Positions 16,806 to 25,130 of a stretch of DNA of 64,000 nt are shown here, one piece after another. The stretch's first letter is position 1, and the number at the start of each line of letters is the position of its first letter. The translations under genes and the position numbers were made by a program. Source of the stretch: Mycobacterium dioxanotrophicus (GTDB lineage: Bacteria > Actinomycetota > Actinomycetes > Mycobacteriales > Mycobacteriaceae); NCBI RefSeq assembly GCF_002157835.1, contig NZ_CP020809.1, positions 5,022,001-5,086,000 of the forward strand. Direction: 5' to 3'. Below the pieces are notes generated by a model. The model worked only from the letters and a program-made list of their open reading frames with translations, was not told the DNA's origin and made no database searches.

Positions 16806-18353
16806 TCAGAACTCCAGACTGCCGACCACGCTCTCCACAGTTCGCGTGACGCCGCCATCGAACACGAGCCGCTGCAGTCGCTCGATGTCGTCGCCGAAGA
16901 ATCGGTCGTCGGCCACCGTCGGGACTACAGCGCGGACCGCCCGATAGACGGCGTCCGACGCTTCGGATGCGCGGCCGGCGCCGAGAAGGTCATGGGCCTG
17001 CGCTGAGCACATCAGCTCGATCGCCAGCACGTACCGTAATTTGCCGGTCAATTCGTAGGCCTTGGTCACCGCGAGGTAGGCGTTGCTGACCGGATCCTCC
17101 TGATTGGCACACGTCGGCACCGAGTCCGCCGACGCCGGTACGCACGCTGCCTTCATCTCCATGTACAACGCTGCCGCGGTGTACTGCGGGATCATGTACC
17201 CGTTGTGCAGGCCGGGTTCAGGTGAAAGGAACGGCGGCAGTTCGCTGAAGGCGCTGTTGACCATCCGGTCGGTGCGCCGCTCAGAGATCTTGGCGAGCAC
17301 GGTCATCGCGTTGACCATGAGATCGGCTTGGATGCCGACGAAGGTGCTGTCGAAGTTGGCGCCCATCAACGCCGTGCCGTCGTCCCCCTCGGGGAAGATG
17401 ACGGGGTTGTCACCGACCGAACGCAGCTCATCCTCGATGACCTTCGACGCGTCCTTCAGCGCCCGTTTGGCTCCGCCGTGCATCTGCGGAATGGCCCGAA
17501 GGTTGTAGGTGTCCTGCACGCGGTAGTCGCGGAACTTCTCGATGATCTCGCTGCCGGCCAAGATCCGGCGCACATTCGACGCGACAGCCGACTGCTCGGG
17601 ATGGCGCTTCATGGTGTGCAGCCTCGGGTCGAATGCGTTGATGGTGCCCCGCAGCGCTTCCAGACTCATCGCCGCCGCCACGTCGGCGACCTTCGCCGCT
17701 TCGATCGCGTCGTAGATCGCGAGGGCCGCGATTCCGTTCACGGAATGCGTGCCATTGGTCAGCGTCAGCCCTTCCTTGCAACCAAGAGTGACCGGCTCCA
17801 ACCCGGCCCGGCTCAAAGCAGCTGCACCGCTGAGCAATTCGTCACCGACCCACGCGCGTCCCTCACCGATCAGCACGAGCGCCATGTGCGCCTCGGGGCT
17901 GAGGTAGCCGACCGAGCCCTCCCCTGGGACATAGGGAGTGACGTCGTTGTTGAGTAGGTCGCGGATCAGCGTCAGTACCTCCAGGCTGGTACCCGAGTAG
18001 CCCTGGCCGAGGCCCACGAGCTCCATCAGCTGGATGGCCCGGACCACTTCTGCGCGGAGCGGCTCGCCCACCGAGACAGCATGCGACAGCACGATGTTTC
18101 GCTGCAAAGCCTCAGCATCCTGCGGCGAGATGACCTTGGAGACGTTGTCACCGAATCCGGTGGTCACCCCGTAGATCAGTCGGTTCTCGGCAAGAAAGCG
18201 CTCAATCAACTTGCGCGAGCGCCGGACCCGGCCTACGTACGCCGGCGCGAACTCGACTCTGGCGCGATGGCGAGCCACTGCGACGAACTCTTCGATGGTG
18301 ATGTCGCCGTCACCGAGGCTCACGACCTCGATGTCCTTGGCGCGCTGTGTCAT
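16806..18353 (-). CDS. Histidine/aromatic ammonia-lyase homologue lacking the MIO Ala-Ser-Gly triad
   Basis: A 515-residue full-length member of the HAL/PAL family, ATG 18353 behind AAGGAG. Family catalytic residues are present: Tyr61 (LIYGVTTGFG), His91 (IVLSHAVSVG), Asn200 (LTLTNGTHS), Tyr283/Arg286 (QDTYNLRAIPQ) and Glu419 (CANQEDPVS). However, where active enzymes have GSVGASGDLAPL, this protein has GSVGYLSPEAH (residues 146-156). The Ala-Ser-Gly that cyclises into methylidene-imidazolone is absent and the loop is about three residues shorter. It therefore cannot form MIO in the usual way, and hutH is not an appropriate name. It may catalyse a different reaction on an amino acid. No hutU, hutI or hutG lies nearby. 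Confidence 0.85.
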   Translation of the reverse strand: MTQRAKDIEVVSLGDGDITIEEFVAVARHRARVEFAPAYVGRVRRSRKLIERFLAENRLIYGVTTGFGDNVSKVISPQDAEALQRNIVLSHAVSVGEPLRAEVVRAIQLMELVGLGQGYSGTSLEVLTLIRDLLNNDVTPYVPGEGSVGYLSPEAHMALVLIGEGRAWVGDELLSGAAALSRAGLEPVTLGCKEGLTLTNGTHSVNGIAALAIYDAIEAAKVADVAAAMSLEALRGTINAFDPRLHTMKRHPEQSAVASNVRRILAGSEIIEKFRDYRVQDTYNLRAIPQMHGGAKRALKDASKVIEDELRSVGDNPVIFPEGDDGTALMGANFDSTFVGIQADLMVNAMTVLAKISERRTDRMVNSAFSELPPFLSPEPGLHNGYMIPQYTAAALYMEMKAACVPASADSVPTCANQEDPVSNAYLAVTKAYELTGKLRYVLAIELMCSAQAHDLLGAGRASEASDAVYRAVRAVVPTVADDRFFGDDIERLQRLVFDGGVTRTVESVVGSLEF

Positions 18354-18637
18354 CTGAACTCCTTCGGAAAACTACAGGAGTCATTACGTTATGCGCTGGA
18401 ACCTCCCCTTTTAATAAGCATTCCTAATGGACCCTATAAGCGTGCGTTCGACAGCCCAGCGCGCCGGCGCGTCGCATGTGAACCTGGCAGGCTGATCGAG
18501 GACTTCGCATCACCGTGCGCCGATCTCTGGAGGCCAGGTCACGGCTGGTTGGACACTCGCGAGGGCCGAGGGCGGGGATGATCGATCTACCCGGCCGCGT
18601 TGCTGCCAGAGACCGCGACCGAAAGTGAGGACCTTCC

Positions 18638-19795
18638 GTGGCCGCACCCCACATCGCCGTCGCGCTCGACGGCACCGGGTGGCACCCGGCGTCGTGGCGC
18701 GAGCCCGACGCCCGCCCTACCGACCTGCTCACGGCGCAATACTGGACCGACCTGGTGACCGAAGCCGAGGCGGCCTTGCTGGATTTCGTCACCATCGAGG
18801 ACTCGCTCGGGCTGCAGTCCGACCATCCGGGCCGTCCCGATGATCGCACCGACCGGGTTCGGGGCCGGCTCGACGCGGTGTTGATCGCGGCCCGGGTCGC
18901 ACCGCGCACCAAGCACATCGGGCTGGTGCCCACCGTCATCACCACGCACACCGAACCGTTCCACGCGTCGAAGGCCATCGCCACCCTCGATTACGTGAGT
19001 TCCGGCAGGGCGGGCGTGCGGATTCAGGTGTCCCGACGCCGCGACATCGCCGCACACTTCGGGCGGCGCCAGCTGCCTGCGAGATCAGCCGGACTCGTCG
19101 ACGAACTGTTCAGCGAGGCCGGCGATTACGTCGAGGTGCTGCGCAGGCTGTGGGACAGCTGGGAAGACGACGCCGAAATTCGCGATGCAGCGACCGGACG
19201 GTTCATCGACCGGAACAAGCTGCACTACATCGACTTCGCCGGCGCTCACTTCTCCGTGAAAGGCCCGTCCATCACACCCCGTCCGCCGCAAGGCCAGCCG
19301 ATCGTTGCAGCGCTCGGCCACGTCGACCCTGCCTATGCGCTGATCGCGTCGAGCACCGACGTCGGGTTCGTCACCCCGCACAGTGCCGCCGAGGTCACCG
19401 AACTGGTCGCGGGTATCGCAGCACGACGGGCACGCGACGCCGCGCCAGTACGGGTGTTCGCCGACTTGGTGGTGTTCCTCGACGACACCGCCGACGCCGC
19501 GCGGTCGCGACGGGCTCGGCTCGATGATCTGGCCGGCGGTGAATACCTCAGCGATGCAGAGATCTTCACCGGAACTGCAACAGAACTGGCAGATCTGGTA
19601 CAGGACTGGCACGCTGCGGGAGCAGCCGGTTTCCGCCTTCGTCCGGCCACCGTGCCGCACGATCTGCAACAGATCACCCACGCGCTGGTTCCCGAGCTGC
19701 AGCGGCGCGGGTTGTTCCGCGATCGCTATGAGGCTGCCACGCTACGCGGCCTGCTCGGCCTGCAGCGCCCCATCAATCGGTATGCGACCGTGTGA
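18638..19795 (+). CDS. LLM-class flavin-dependent oxidoreductase
   Basis: A 385-residue luciferase-like TIM-barrel protein beginning at GTG 18638 behind GTGAGGA. Family features are the N-terminal HIAVALDGTGWHP strand, a central HIGLVPTVITTHTEPFHASKAIATLDYVSSGRAGVRIQVS segment (FMN-binding barrel, seen in parts) and a C-terminal LVPELQRRGLFRDRYE tail. It sits 20 bases before a second LLM monooxygenase; the pair likely uses reduced flavin to oxidise an organosulfur, amine or related small molecule. No sulfur-starvation or flavin-reductase gene is adjacent, so the substrate is open. Confidence 0.8.
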   Translation: MAAPHIAVALDGTGWHPASWREPDARPTDLLTAQYWTDLVTEAEAALLDFVTIEDSLGLQSDHPGRPDDRTDRVRGRLDAVLIAARVAPRTKHIGLVPTVITTHTEPFHASKAIATLDYVSSGRAGVRIQVSRRRDIAAHFGRRQLPARSAGLVDELFSEAGDYVEVLRRLWDSWEDDAEIRDAATGRFIDRNKLHYIDFAGAHFSVKGPSITPRPPQGQPIVAALGHVDPAYALIASSTDVGFVTPHSAAEVTELVAGIAARRARDAAPVRVFADLVVFLDDTADAARSRRARLDDLAGGEYLSDAEIFTGTATELADLVQDWHAAGAAGFRLRPATVPHDLQQITHALVPELQRRGLFRDRYEAATLRGLLGLQRPINRYATV

Positions 19796-19815
19796 ACTCT
19801 GGACAAGGACCCCGT

Positions 19816-21198
19816 ATGAGCAAGCCCATCAAGCAGATTCATCTCGCCGCACACTTCCCGGGCGTGAACAACACCACGGTGTGGAGCGATCCCGCATCAG
19901 GAAGCCACATCGAATTCGATTCGTTCGTGCACTTCGCCCAGACCGCCGAGCGGGGCAAGTTCGACTTCCTGTTTCTCGCCGAGGGACTGCGGCTGCGCGA
20001 GCAGGGCGGCCAGATCTACGATCTCGACGTCGTCGGCCGTCCGGACACGTTCACGGTGCTGGCAGCCCTCGCGGCCGTCACCGACCGACTGGGCCTGACC
20101 GGAACCATCAACTCGACGTTCAACGAACCATACGAGGTGGCACGGCAATTCGCGTCACTGGACCAGCTTTCCGACGGACGCGCGGCATGGAACGTGGTGA
20201 CGTCATGGGATGCCTTCACCGGAGAGAACTTCCGCCGTGGCGGCTTCCTGCCCGAAGATCAGCGCTATGAGCGAGCCGAGAGCTTCCTGCAGGCTGCGCA
20301 CACGCTGTTCGACTCATGGCGCGGTGACGAGATCGTCGCAGACAAGGCGAACGGGGTGTTCCTGTCCGATCCGGCCGCCGGTGAATTCTCTTACCACGAC
20401 CGTCATTTCGACATCAGCGGCCGGTTCAACGTGCCTCGCAGCCCACAGGGTAGGCCCGTCATCTTCCAGGCCGGCGACTCCGACCGTGGCCGCGAGTTCG
20501 CGGCAGCTGCAGCCGATGCCATCTTCTCCCGACACGGAACCCTGGAAGAGGGCCAGAGGTTTTTCGCCGACGTCAAAGGCCGCCTGGCCAAATACGGCCG
20601 CCGCCACGACGAACTGCTGATCCTGCCCGCCGCGACGTTCGTGCTGGCTGACACCGACGCCGAAGCCGCCGACCTCGCTCACGAAGTGCGGCTGGCCCAG
20701 GTGTCACCGCAGACCGCGATCAAATTCCTCGAACAACTGTGGAACCGCGACCTTTCCGACCACGATCCCGACGGTCCGCTGCCCACCGTCGACCCCGTCG
20801 TCGGCGAGAACACGATCGCCCGCGGCCGGGCCAGCGTCCGGATGCACCGCGACCCCATCGCCATCGCCAACGAGTGGCGAGCCAAGGCCGAGGCCGAAGG
20901 ACTGAGCAGCCGCGAACTCATCATCGAGGTGACCGGCAGGCAGAACTTCATCGGGTCGGCCGCCACCATCGCCGAGTCCATCGATCACCTGGTCCAGGCC
21001 GACGCCAGTGACGGTTTCATTCTCGTGCCACACGTCACGCCGGGCGGCCTCGATCCGTTCGTCGACCGGGTGGTGCCGCTGCTGCAGGAACGCGGGGTGT
21101 TCCGCACCGATTACGGCGGTACGACGCTGCGCGACCATCTGGGCCTCGGCATCCCCGAGCCGTCCGGCGCGCAGCACCCGACCGCGGTCACCGGCTAG
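19816..21198 (+). CDS. NtaA/SnaA/DszA-type flavin monooxygenase
   Basis: A 460-residue monooxygenase of the nitrilotriacetate/dibenzothiophene-sulfone group, with motifs IHLAAHFPGVNNTTVW, TINSTFNEPYEVARQFASLD, DGRAAWNVVTSWDAFTGENF and RSPQGRPVIFQAGDSDRGREFAA. These enzymes need FMNH2 from a separate reductase. ATG 19816 is used; the short upstream extension overlaps the previous gene's end. Its stop TAG (21196-21198) overlaps the stop of the convergent helR gene within one CTAG. It is probably co-transcribed with the preceding LLM gene. Confidence 0.85.
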   Translation: MSKPIKQIHLAAHFPGVNNTTVWSDPASGSHIEFDSFVHFAQTAERGKFDFLFLAEGLRLREQGGQIYDLDVVGRPDTFTVLAALAAVTDRLGLTGTINSTFNEPYEVARQFASLDQLSDGRAAWNVVTSWDAFTGENFRRGGFLPEDQRYERAESFLQAAHTLFDSWRGDEIVADKANGVFLSDPAAGEFSYHDRHFDISGRFNVPRSPQGRPVIFQAGDSDRGREFAAAAADAIFSRHGTLEEGQRFFADVKGRLAKYGRRHDELLILPAATFVLADTDAEAADLAHEVRLAQVSPQTAIKFLEQLWNRDLSDHDPDGPLPTVDPVVGENTIARGRASVRMHRDPIAIANEWRAKAEAEGLSSRELIIEVTGRQNFIGSAATIAESIDHLVQADASDGFILVPHVTPGGLDPFVDRVVPLLQERGVFRTDYGGTTLRDHLGLGIPEPSGAQHPTAVTG

Positions 21199-23417
21199 CG
21201 TTCGTCCAGCCCGGACAGTGCCGCCGGCAGCGGATCGCGGTGCAGCACACCGAGTCGCTGCGTGGCGCGGGTGAGGGCGACGTAGAGTTCGGCCGCACCA
21301 CGCGGTCCGTCGGCCAGGATCTGCTGCGGCTCCACCACCAGCACCGCATCGAACTCGAGTCCCTTGGTGGCGGCCGGCGGCACGGTGCCCGGCATCCCCG
21401 GCGGCCCGATGACCACACTGGTGCCCTCGCGGCCGGCTTCCTCCTGAGCGAATTCCTCGATTGCAGTTGCCAATTCGTCGTCGGTGACCTTGCGGGCCCA
21501 CGGCTTGACGCCGCACGCGCGTACCGACTCCGGTGGTTGGACGCCCGGGGCAAACTCAGCCAGCACCGCGGCCGCGACCTCCATGATCTCCGCGGGTGTG
21601 CGGTAGTTCACCGTCAGCGGCCGATATACCCACCGGCCAGCCCGGTTCGCACCCTTGGCTTCCGACGGCACATACGGTTCGAGCATCGACCCCCATGATG
21701 TCGCGCCTGCCGCCGACCTCCGCTGTGCGAGATCGCCCACGATCGTGAACGACCGCCGCGGGCAACGCCGCATCAACACGCGCCAGTCCATCTCGGACAG
21801 TTCCTGCGCCTCGTCGACCACCACATGCCCATAGGTCCAATCCCGGTCCGCGGCAGCACGTTCGGCGAGTTCACGGCCATCCTGCTCTTGGAACCGCTCC
21901 GCCAGTTGCTCGGCGTCGAGCAGATCTGCGGCCAGCAGGTGGTCCTCGTCATCCATCAGGTCCTCGCGGTCGACCATGAGATCGAGCACTCCGGCCGCGT
22001 AGGCGGCCTCCTCCTTGCGCTGCCGCTCGGCAGCCTCGTCGGCAGCCTTGTCACGGCCCAGCAGATCGACCAGTTCGTCGAGCAGTGGCACGTCCGACAC
22101 CGTCCACGCTTCGCCCTCGGCACGGTACAGCGCGTCGTCCGCCCCTGCCGCGCTCAACCGCTCACGCGATGTGTACAGCTGCGCCAGAACATCTTCGGGG
22201 GTCAGGATGGGCCACAGCCTGTTGAGTGCGGCGGTGAACTGCTCGTGGTCCTCGAGTTCGTTCACCACGTCGGCACGCATCTGTGCCCACGCGTGCTTGT
22301 CGTCGCGCGTCAGCCAGCCCTTCCCGATGCGGGCGACGGCACGTTCGGTGAGCACATAGGTGACGACGTCGATGAACTCCGCACGAGCCTCGTTGTGCGG
22401 CAGGGCGGTCTTGCGGGCCTCTTCCCTGGCCCACTCCGCGGTCGCGGCATCGATCCGAACCGTGACATCCGAGAGGTCGATGGGAATCGGATCCTCCGGC
22501 AGCTCCTGACGATCCGCCACGGCTGCCGCCAAGACATCGAGCATCTTCAACGAGCCCTTGAACCGCGCGGCGTCTTCGGTGTCCTCGGCACTCACGCGCA
22601 GGCCGGGGACGAAATCACCGGTGGTCATGAACACTGCCTGGGACTCCCCCAGCGACGGCAGCACGCGCCCGATGTGATTGAGGAACTCCGAACTCGGACC
22701 CACCACGAGCACACCGTGGCGTTCCATCTGCTTGCGTTGGGTGTACAGCAGATAGGCGACCCGGTGCAGGGCCACCACCGTCTTGCCGGTGCCCGGGCCG
22801 CCCTCGATGACGAGCACCCCGGAGTGCTCGAACCGGATGATCTCATCCTGCTCGGCCTGGATCGTCGCGACGATGTCGCGCATGCCCTCCCCTCGTGGGG
22901 CGTTGACCGCCGCCAGCAGGGCGGCATCGCCCGGGCCGTCGAGTTCCTCGCCGAGCTCCGCGCCGGTGGGGCGGCCCAGGGTCTCGTCGGTGAAGTCGAT
23001 CACCCGCCGGCCCCGGGTGTGGAACTGACGACGTCGCCGCATCCCCTCCGGGCTGGCCGCGGTCGCGACATAGAACGCCCGAGCCAGCGGCGCCCGCCAG
23101 TCGAGCAGCAACGGTTCGTAGTCGTTCTCGCTGTCCAGCAGGCCCAGGCGGCCGATGTACAGATGTTCGTCGTCGAGAGTCTCCAGCCGACCGAAGCACA
23201 GACCGTAGTCGGCGACATCCAACCGTTGCATCTCCCTGGCCATCGCACGCACCTCGGCGTCGCGTTCGACCAGCGTGCTGCCGTTCTGGGGGTCGACAGG
23301 GCTGCTCAGGGCGGCCTTGTAACGGCGGTTGGCCTCGGCCCGCTCACTGTCGAGGCGTGCGTACAGCCCGGCGACGTACTCCCGCTCGGACCGCAGTTCG
23401 TCTTCGTACTCTGACAT
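21195..23417 (-). CDS. helR: HelD/HelR-type RNA polymerase-associated SF1 ATPase
   Basis: A 740-residue UvrD-like NTPase taken from ATG 23417 (MSEYEDELRSEREYVAGLY); the 11-residue upstream extension is less likely. The N-terminal helical hairpin (residues 1-70) is the arm that inserts into RNA polymerase in mycobacterial HelD. Walker A GGPGTGKT lies at about 206-213, a Walker B-like HVVVDEAQELSEMDW later, and C-terminal helicase motifs NYRTPAEIM and LYVALTRATQRLGVLHRD close the protein. HelD recycles stalled RNA polymerase. HelR homologues also dislodge rifamycins, and the rifamycin-associated element in the leader here favours that role. The exact HelD/HelR subtype would need a tree. Confidence 0.85.
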   Translation of the reverse strand: MSEYEDELRSEREYVAGLYARLDSERAEANRRYKAALSSPVDPQNGSTLVERDAEVRAMAREMQRLDVADYGLCFGRLETLDDEHLYIGRLGLLDSENDYEPLLLDWRAPLARAFYVATAASPEGMRRRRQFHTRGRRVIDFTDETLGRPTGAELGEELDGPGDAALLAAVNAPRGEGMRDIVATIQAEQDEIIRFEHSGVLVIEGGPGTGKTVVALHRVAYLLYTQRKQMERHGVLVVGPSSEFLNHIGRVLPSLGESQAVFMTTGDFVPGLRVSAEDTEDAARFKGSLKMLDVLAAAVADRQELPEDPIPIDLSDVTVRIDAATAEWAREEARKTALPHNEARAEFIDVVTYVLTERAVARIGKGWLTRDDKHAWAQMRADVVNELEDHEQFTAALNRLWPILTPEDVLAQLYTSRERLSAAGADDALYRAEGEAWTVSDVPLLDELVDLLGRDKAADEAAERQRKEEAAYAAGVLDLMVDREDLMDDEDHLLAADLLDAEQLAERFQEQDGRELAERAAADRDWTYGHVVVDEAQELSEMDWRVLMRRCPRRSFTIVGDLAQRRSAAGATSWGSMLEPYVPSEAKGANRAGRWVYRPLTVNYRTPAEIMEVAAAVLAEFAPGVQPPESVRACGVKPWARKVTDDELATAIEEFAQEEAGREGTSVVIGPPGMPGTVPPAATKGLEFDAVLVVEPQQILADGPRGAAELYVALTRATQRLGVLHRDPLPAALSGLDER

Positions 23418-23879
23418 ACTCTCGCTTTTCGCTCTCACCTCGCGCGGCACACCGGTGCCGCATTCCCGCCGAGTTCTGGTTCAGGCCAGCGATTTTGCGC
23501 CATACCCCCGGCCTTGCCGCAAGCCCCCTCATACGCTATAAGCTGAGAGGGGAAGGGCGCGGACATTGGTCGCTCCGTATCTCTGACGTGATCGCCGCCT
23601 CACCGCTCGGTCGGCCCAACCATTCTACGGCCATTCCAGAGCCGGCTGTCACGCGCCGCCGAGTCGGCTTCGTTTCTCCCCAACGGAGAATGTTGCTGGC
23701 GCACAACGGTTTTCAGTTCCCCGCAGCCATGCCGCCGTCCGCATCAGCCCCACAGGTGGCTTCCTGCTAGCTGGAAGACCGGGTTGGGTGCCAGCGCTGA
23801 CGACATCGGGGCACCTCGAGACGACTCTGATAGGTGCCGAGTTCGGCATCAGAACAACAGCAGAGATTGAGAGAAGACC
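23418..23879. other. Intergenic region between helR and a secreted-protein gene
   Basis: This 462-base divergent spacer contains the helR leader with its RAE and presumptive promoter, and upstream signals of the plus-strand secreted gene (ribosome site GAGAGAAGACC at its right end). The ORFs that cross it have atypical composition and no family resemblance. No RNA gene or further repeat is recognised. Confidence 0.5.
23510..23527 (-). promoter_or_regulatory. Rifamycin-associated element (RAE) in the helR leader
   Basis: On the minus strand this reads GGGGCTTGCGGCAAGGCC, an inverted repeat matching, as I recall it, the consensus found upstream of rifamycin-resistance genes in actinobacteria. 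It lies about 95 bases before the helR start. A possible -10 hexamer TATAGC (23535-23540, minus strand) is just upstream, placing the element close to the presumed transcription start. Confidence 0.85.
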
Positions 23880-24110
23880 ATGCACGTCACCACTGCTCGT
23901 ATCGTTCCGCTGGTCGCCATGGGCGTGGCCGCCGTCGCCATCGCCGCCGCGCCGATCGCCTCTGCCAGCACCCTGCCGACCGGCGCGTCAATCGACCAGA
24001 ATCCGGGCAACGCCGAGATCACCGCCACGCCGGGCGACGCCGCCCAGGAAGCCGCTCAACTGCAGCAGCCCTTCGGCGGGGTGTACGGCGTCCTGCTCTT
24101 CCACCACTGA
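23880..24110 (+). CDS. Small secreted protein of unknown function
   Basis: A 76-residue protein with a clear Sec signal peptide: basic start MHVTTAR, hydrophobic core IVPLVAMGVAAVAIAAAPIA, probable cleavage near SAS-TL (about residue 30). The mature part is about 46 residues, acidic and Gln/Ala-rich, ending GGVYGVLLFHH. Good ribosome site GAGAGAAGACC. Such short exported proteins are common in mycobacteria; the function is unknown. Confidence 0.7.
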   Translation: MHVTTARIVPLVAMGVAAVAIAAAPIASASTLPTGASIDQNPGNAEITATPGDAAQEAAQLQQPFGGVYGVLLFHH

Positions 24111-24148
24111 CGTCCCGCATTCATTGTGACCGCGCATCCACGACATCG

Positions 24149-24943
24149 CTATAACCGCAGCGGGTTCCACCATCGCGTATAGACATCGACCAGCCAGTCG
24201 TTCAACTTTGGGTAGTCAGGCCGCTCGGGAAGATCAGCCGTATCGGTGAGCGTAGCGAGTTGCGACCGCAGATCGCCGATGGTGTCGATGACCGTCGGTT
24301 TGTCGACCTTGCCGATCCGTAGATCACGCAGCCAGGTCCGGGATGGCTCGGGCATCGGCAGCGTGATCTGACCGGTGCTGAGCATCTCGACGCCCTGCAA
24401 GCCGAGCCGTATCGCGTGATAGGCGAATTTGGTGTCGTACCCGTACACGTCGACCAGCTCCGGGCGATTGGTGCGCTGTGAGCGCAGGCCCAGCATCCGG
24501 TCGCGTTGGGCGTCGAGATAGCCGATGAACCGGCGACCGGCGTCGCGCGACAGGAACAGCTGCGGATTGTCCTGCAATTCCCTTCCCGGCCAATCAATCT
24601 CGACGATCTCCTGCGGAGGCACGAACAGTAGCAACAGCACAGTCGGGTTGCCACCGGCAGCCAGCCGAGCCCACTTGCGCAGGCTGTAAATCGTCAGATC
24701 GAGGTCGCCCGCACCCGAACGTGCACCTTCTGGCTGTGTCCGGTACTGATACTGCTCGAACCGTGCAAGCCCGATCACACAGTCCGGCGGTTCGATGCAG
24801 ATCCCCATCTCGTCCCGGTCGTCCGTCCCCTCGACCGTCACACCGTGCAGTCCCGATCCGACCTGGGTCCTCAGCACCGTGTTGCGTTCGGCGATGTCAC
24901 GGTGCCACGGCGTGTTGTGCGGGTTGATGTACGGCCCATCCAT
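24149..24943 (-). CDS. Nucleotidyltransferase-family protein (RlaP/COG3541-like)
   Basis: A 264-residue protein with a polymerase-beta-type active-site start: GSGLHGVTVEGTDDRDEMGICIEP gives the GS...G-x9-DxD-like arrangement of a group of predicted nucleotidyltransferases that includes RNA-repair-associated members. The rest is helical, with YDTKFAYHAIRLGLQGVEML, conserved in the family as I recall it. It is monocistronic and divergent from the proline-rich secreted gene. Which nucleic acid or small molecule it modifies is unknown. Confidence 0.7.
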   Translation of the reverse strand: MDGPYINPHNTPWHRDIAERNTVLRTQVGSGLHGVTVEGTDDRDEMGICIEPPDCVIGLARFEQYQYRTQPEGARSGAGDLDLTIYSLRKWARLAAGGNPTVLLLLFVPPQEIVEIDWPGRELQDNPQLFLSRDAGRRFIGYLDAQRDRMLGLRSQRTNRPELVDVYGYDTKFAYHAIRLGLQGVEMLSTGQITLPMPEPSRTWLRDLRIGKVDKPTVIDTIGDLRSQLATLTDTADLPERPDYPKLNDWLVDVYTRWWNPLRL

Positions 24944-25130
24944 GCCCTTGAGCGTAACGACCGCGCGGAGTCGTCTCCCACCGGTTTTCGCGGGCCGCCG
25001 CTCTCACCTGGCGTGTGTTTGGCGGCCCGGTGTTCGGGTATGCGGCGTGAGTGGGGGTCAGGGATCGTCGCTGTGTGCCATCCGGCCGGGCGATCCCGTC
25101 ATCAGAAGCACACGCAAGGAGTTCAAACGC

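Noticed and set aside
16806..18353. Annotation as active histidine ammonia-lyase (hutH)
   Set aside because: The MIO-forming Ala-Ser-Gly is missing and no other hut genes are nearby.
21825..23414. A 529-codon open frame opposite helR
   Set aside because: It lies wholly antisense to a well-conserved helicase-like gene and its product has no family features; it is a by-product of high GC.
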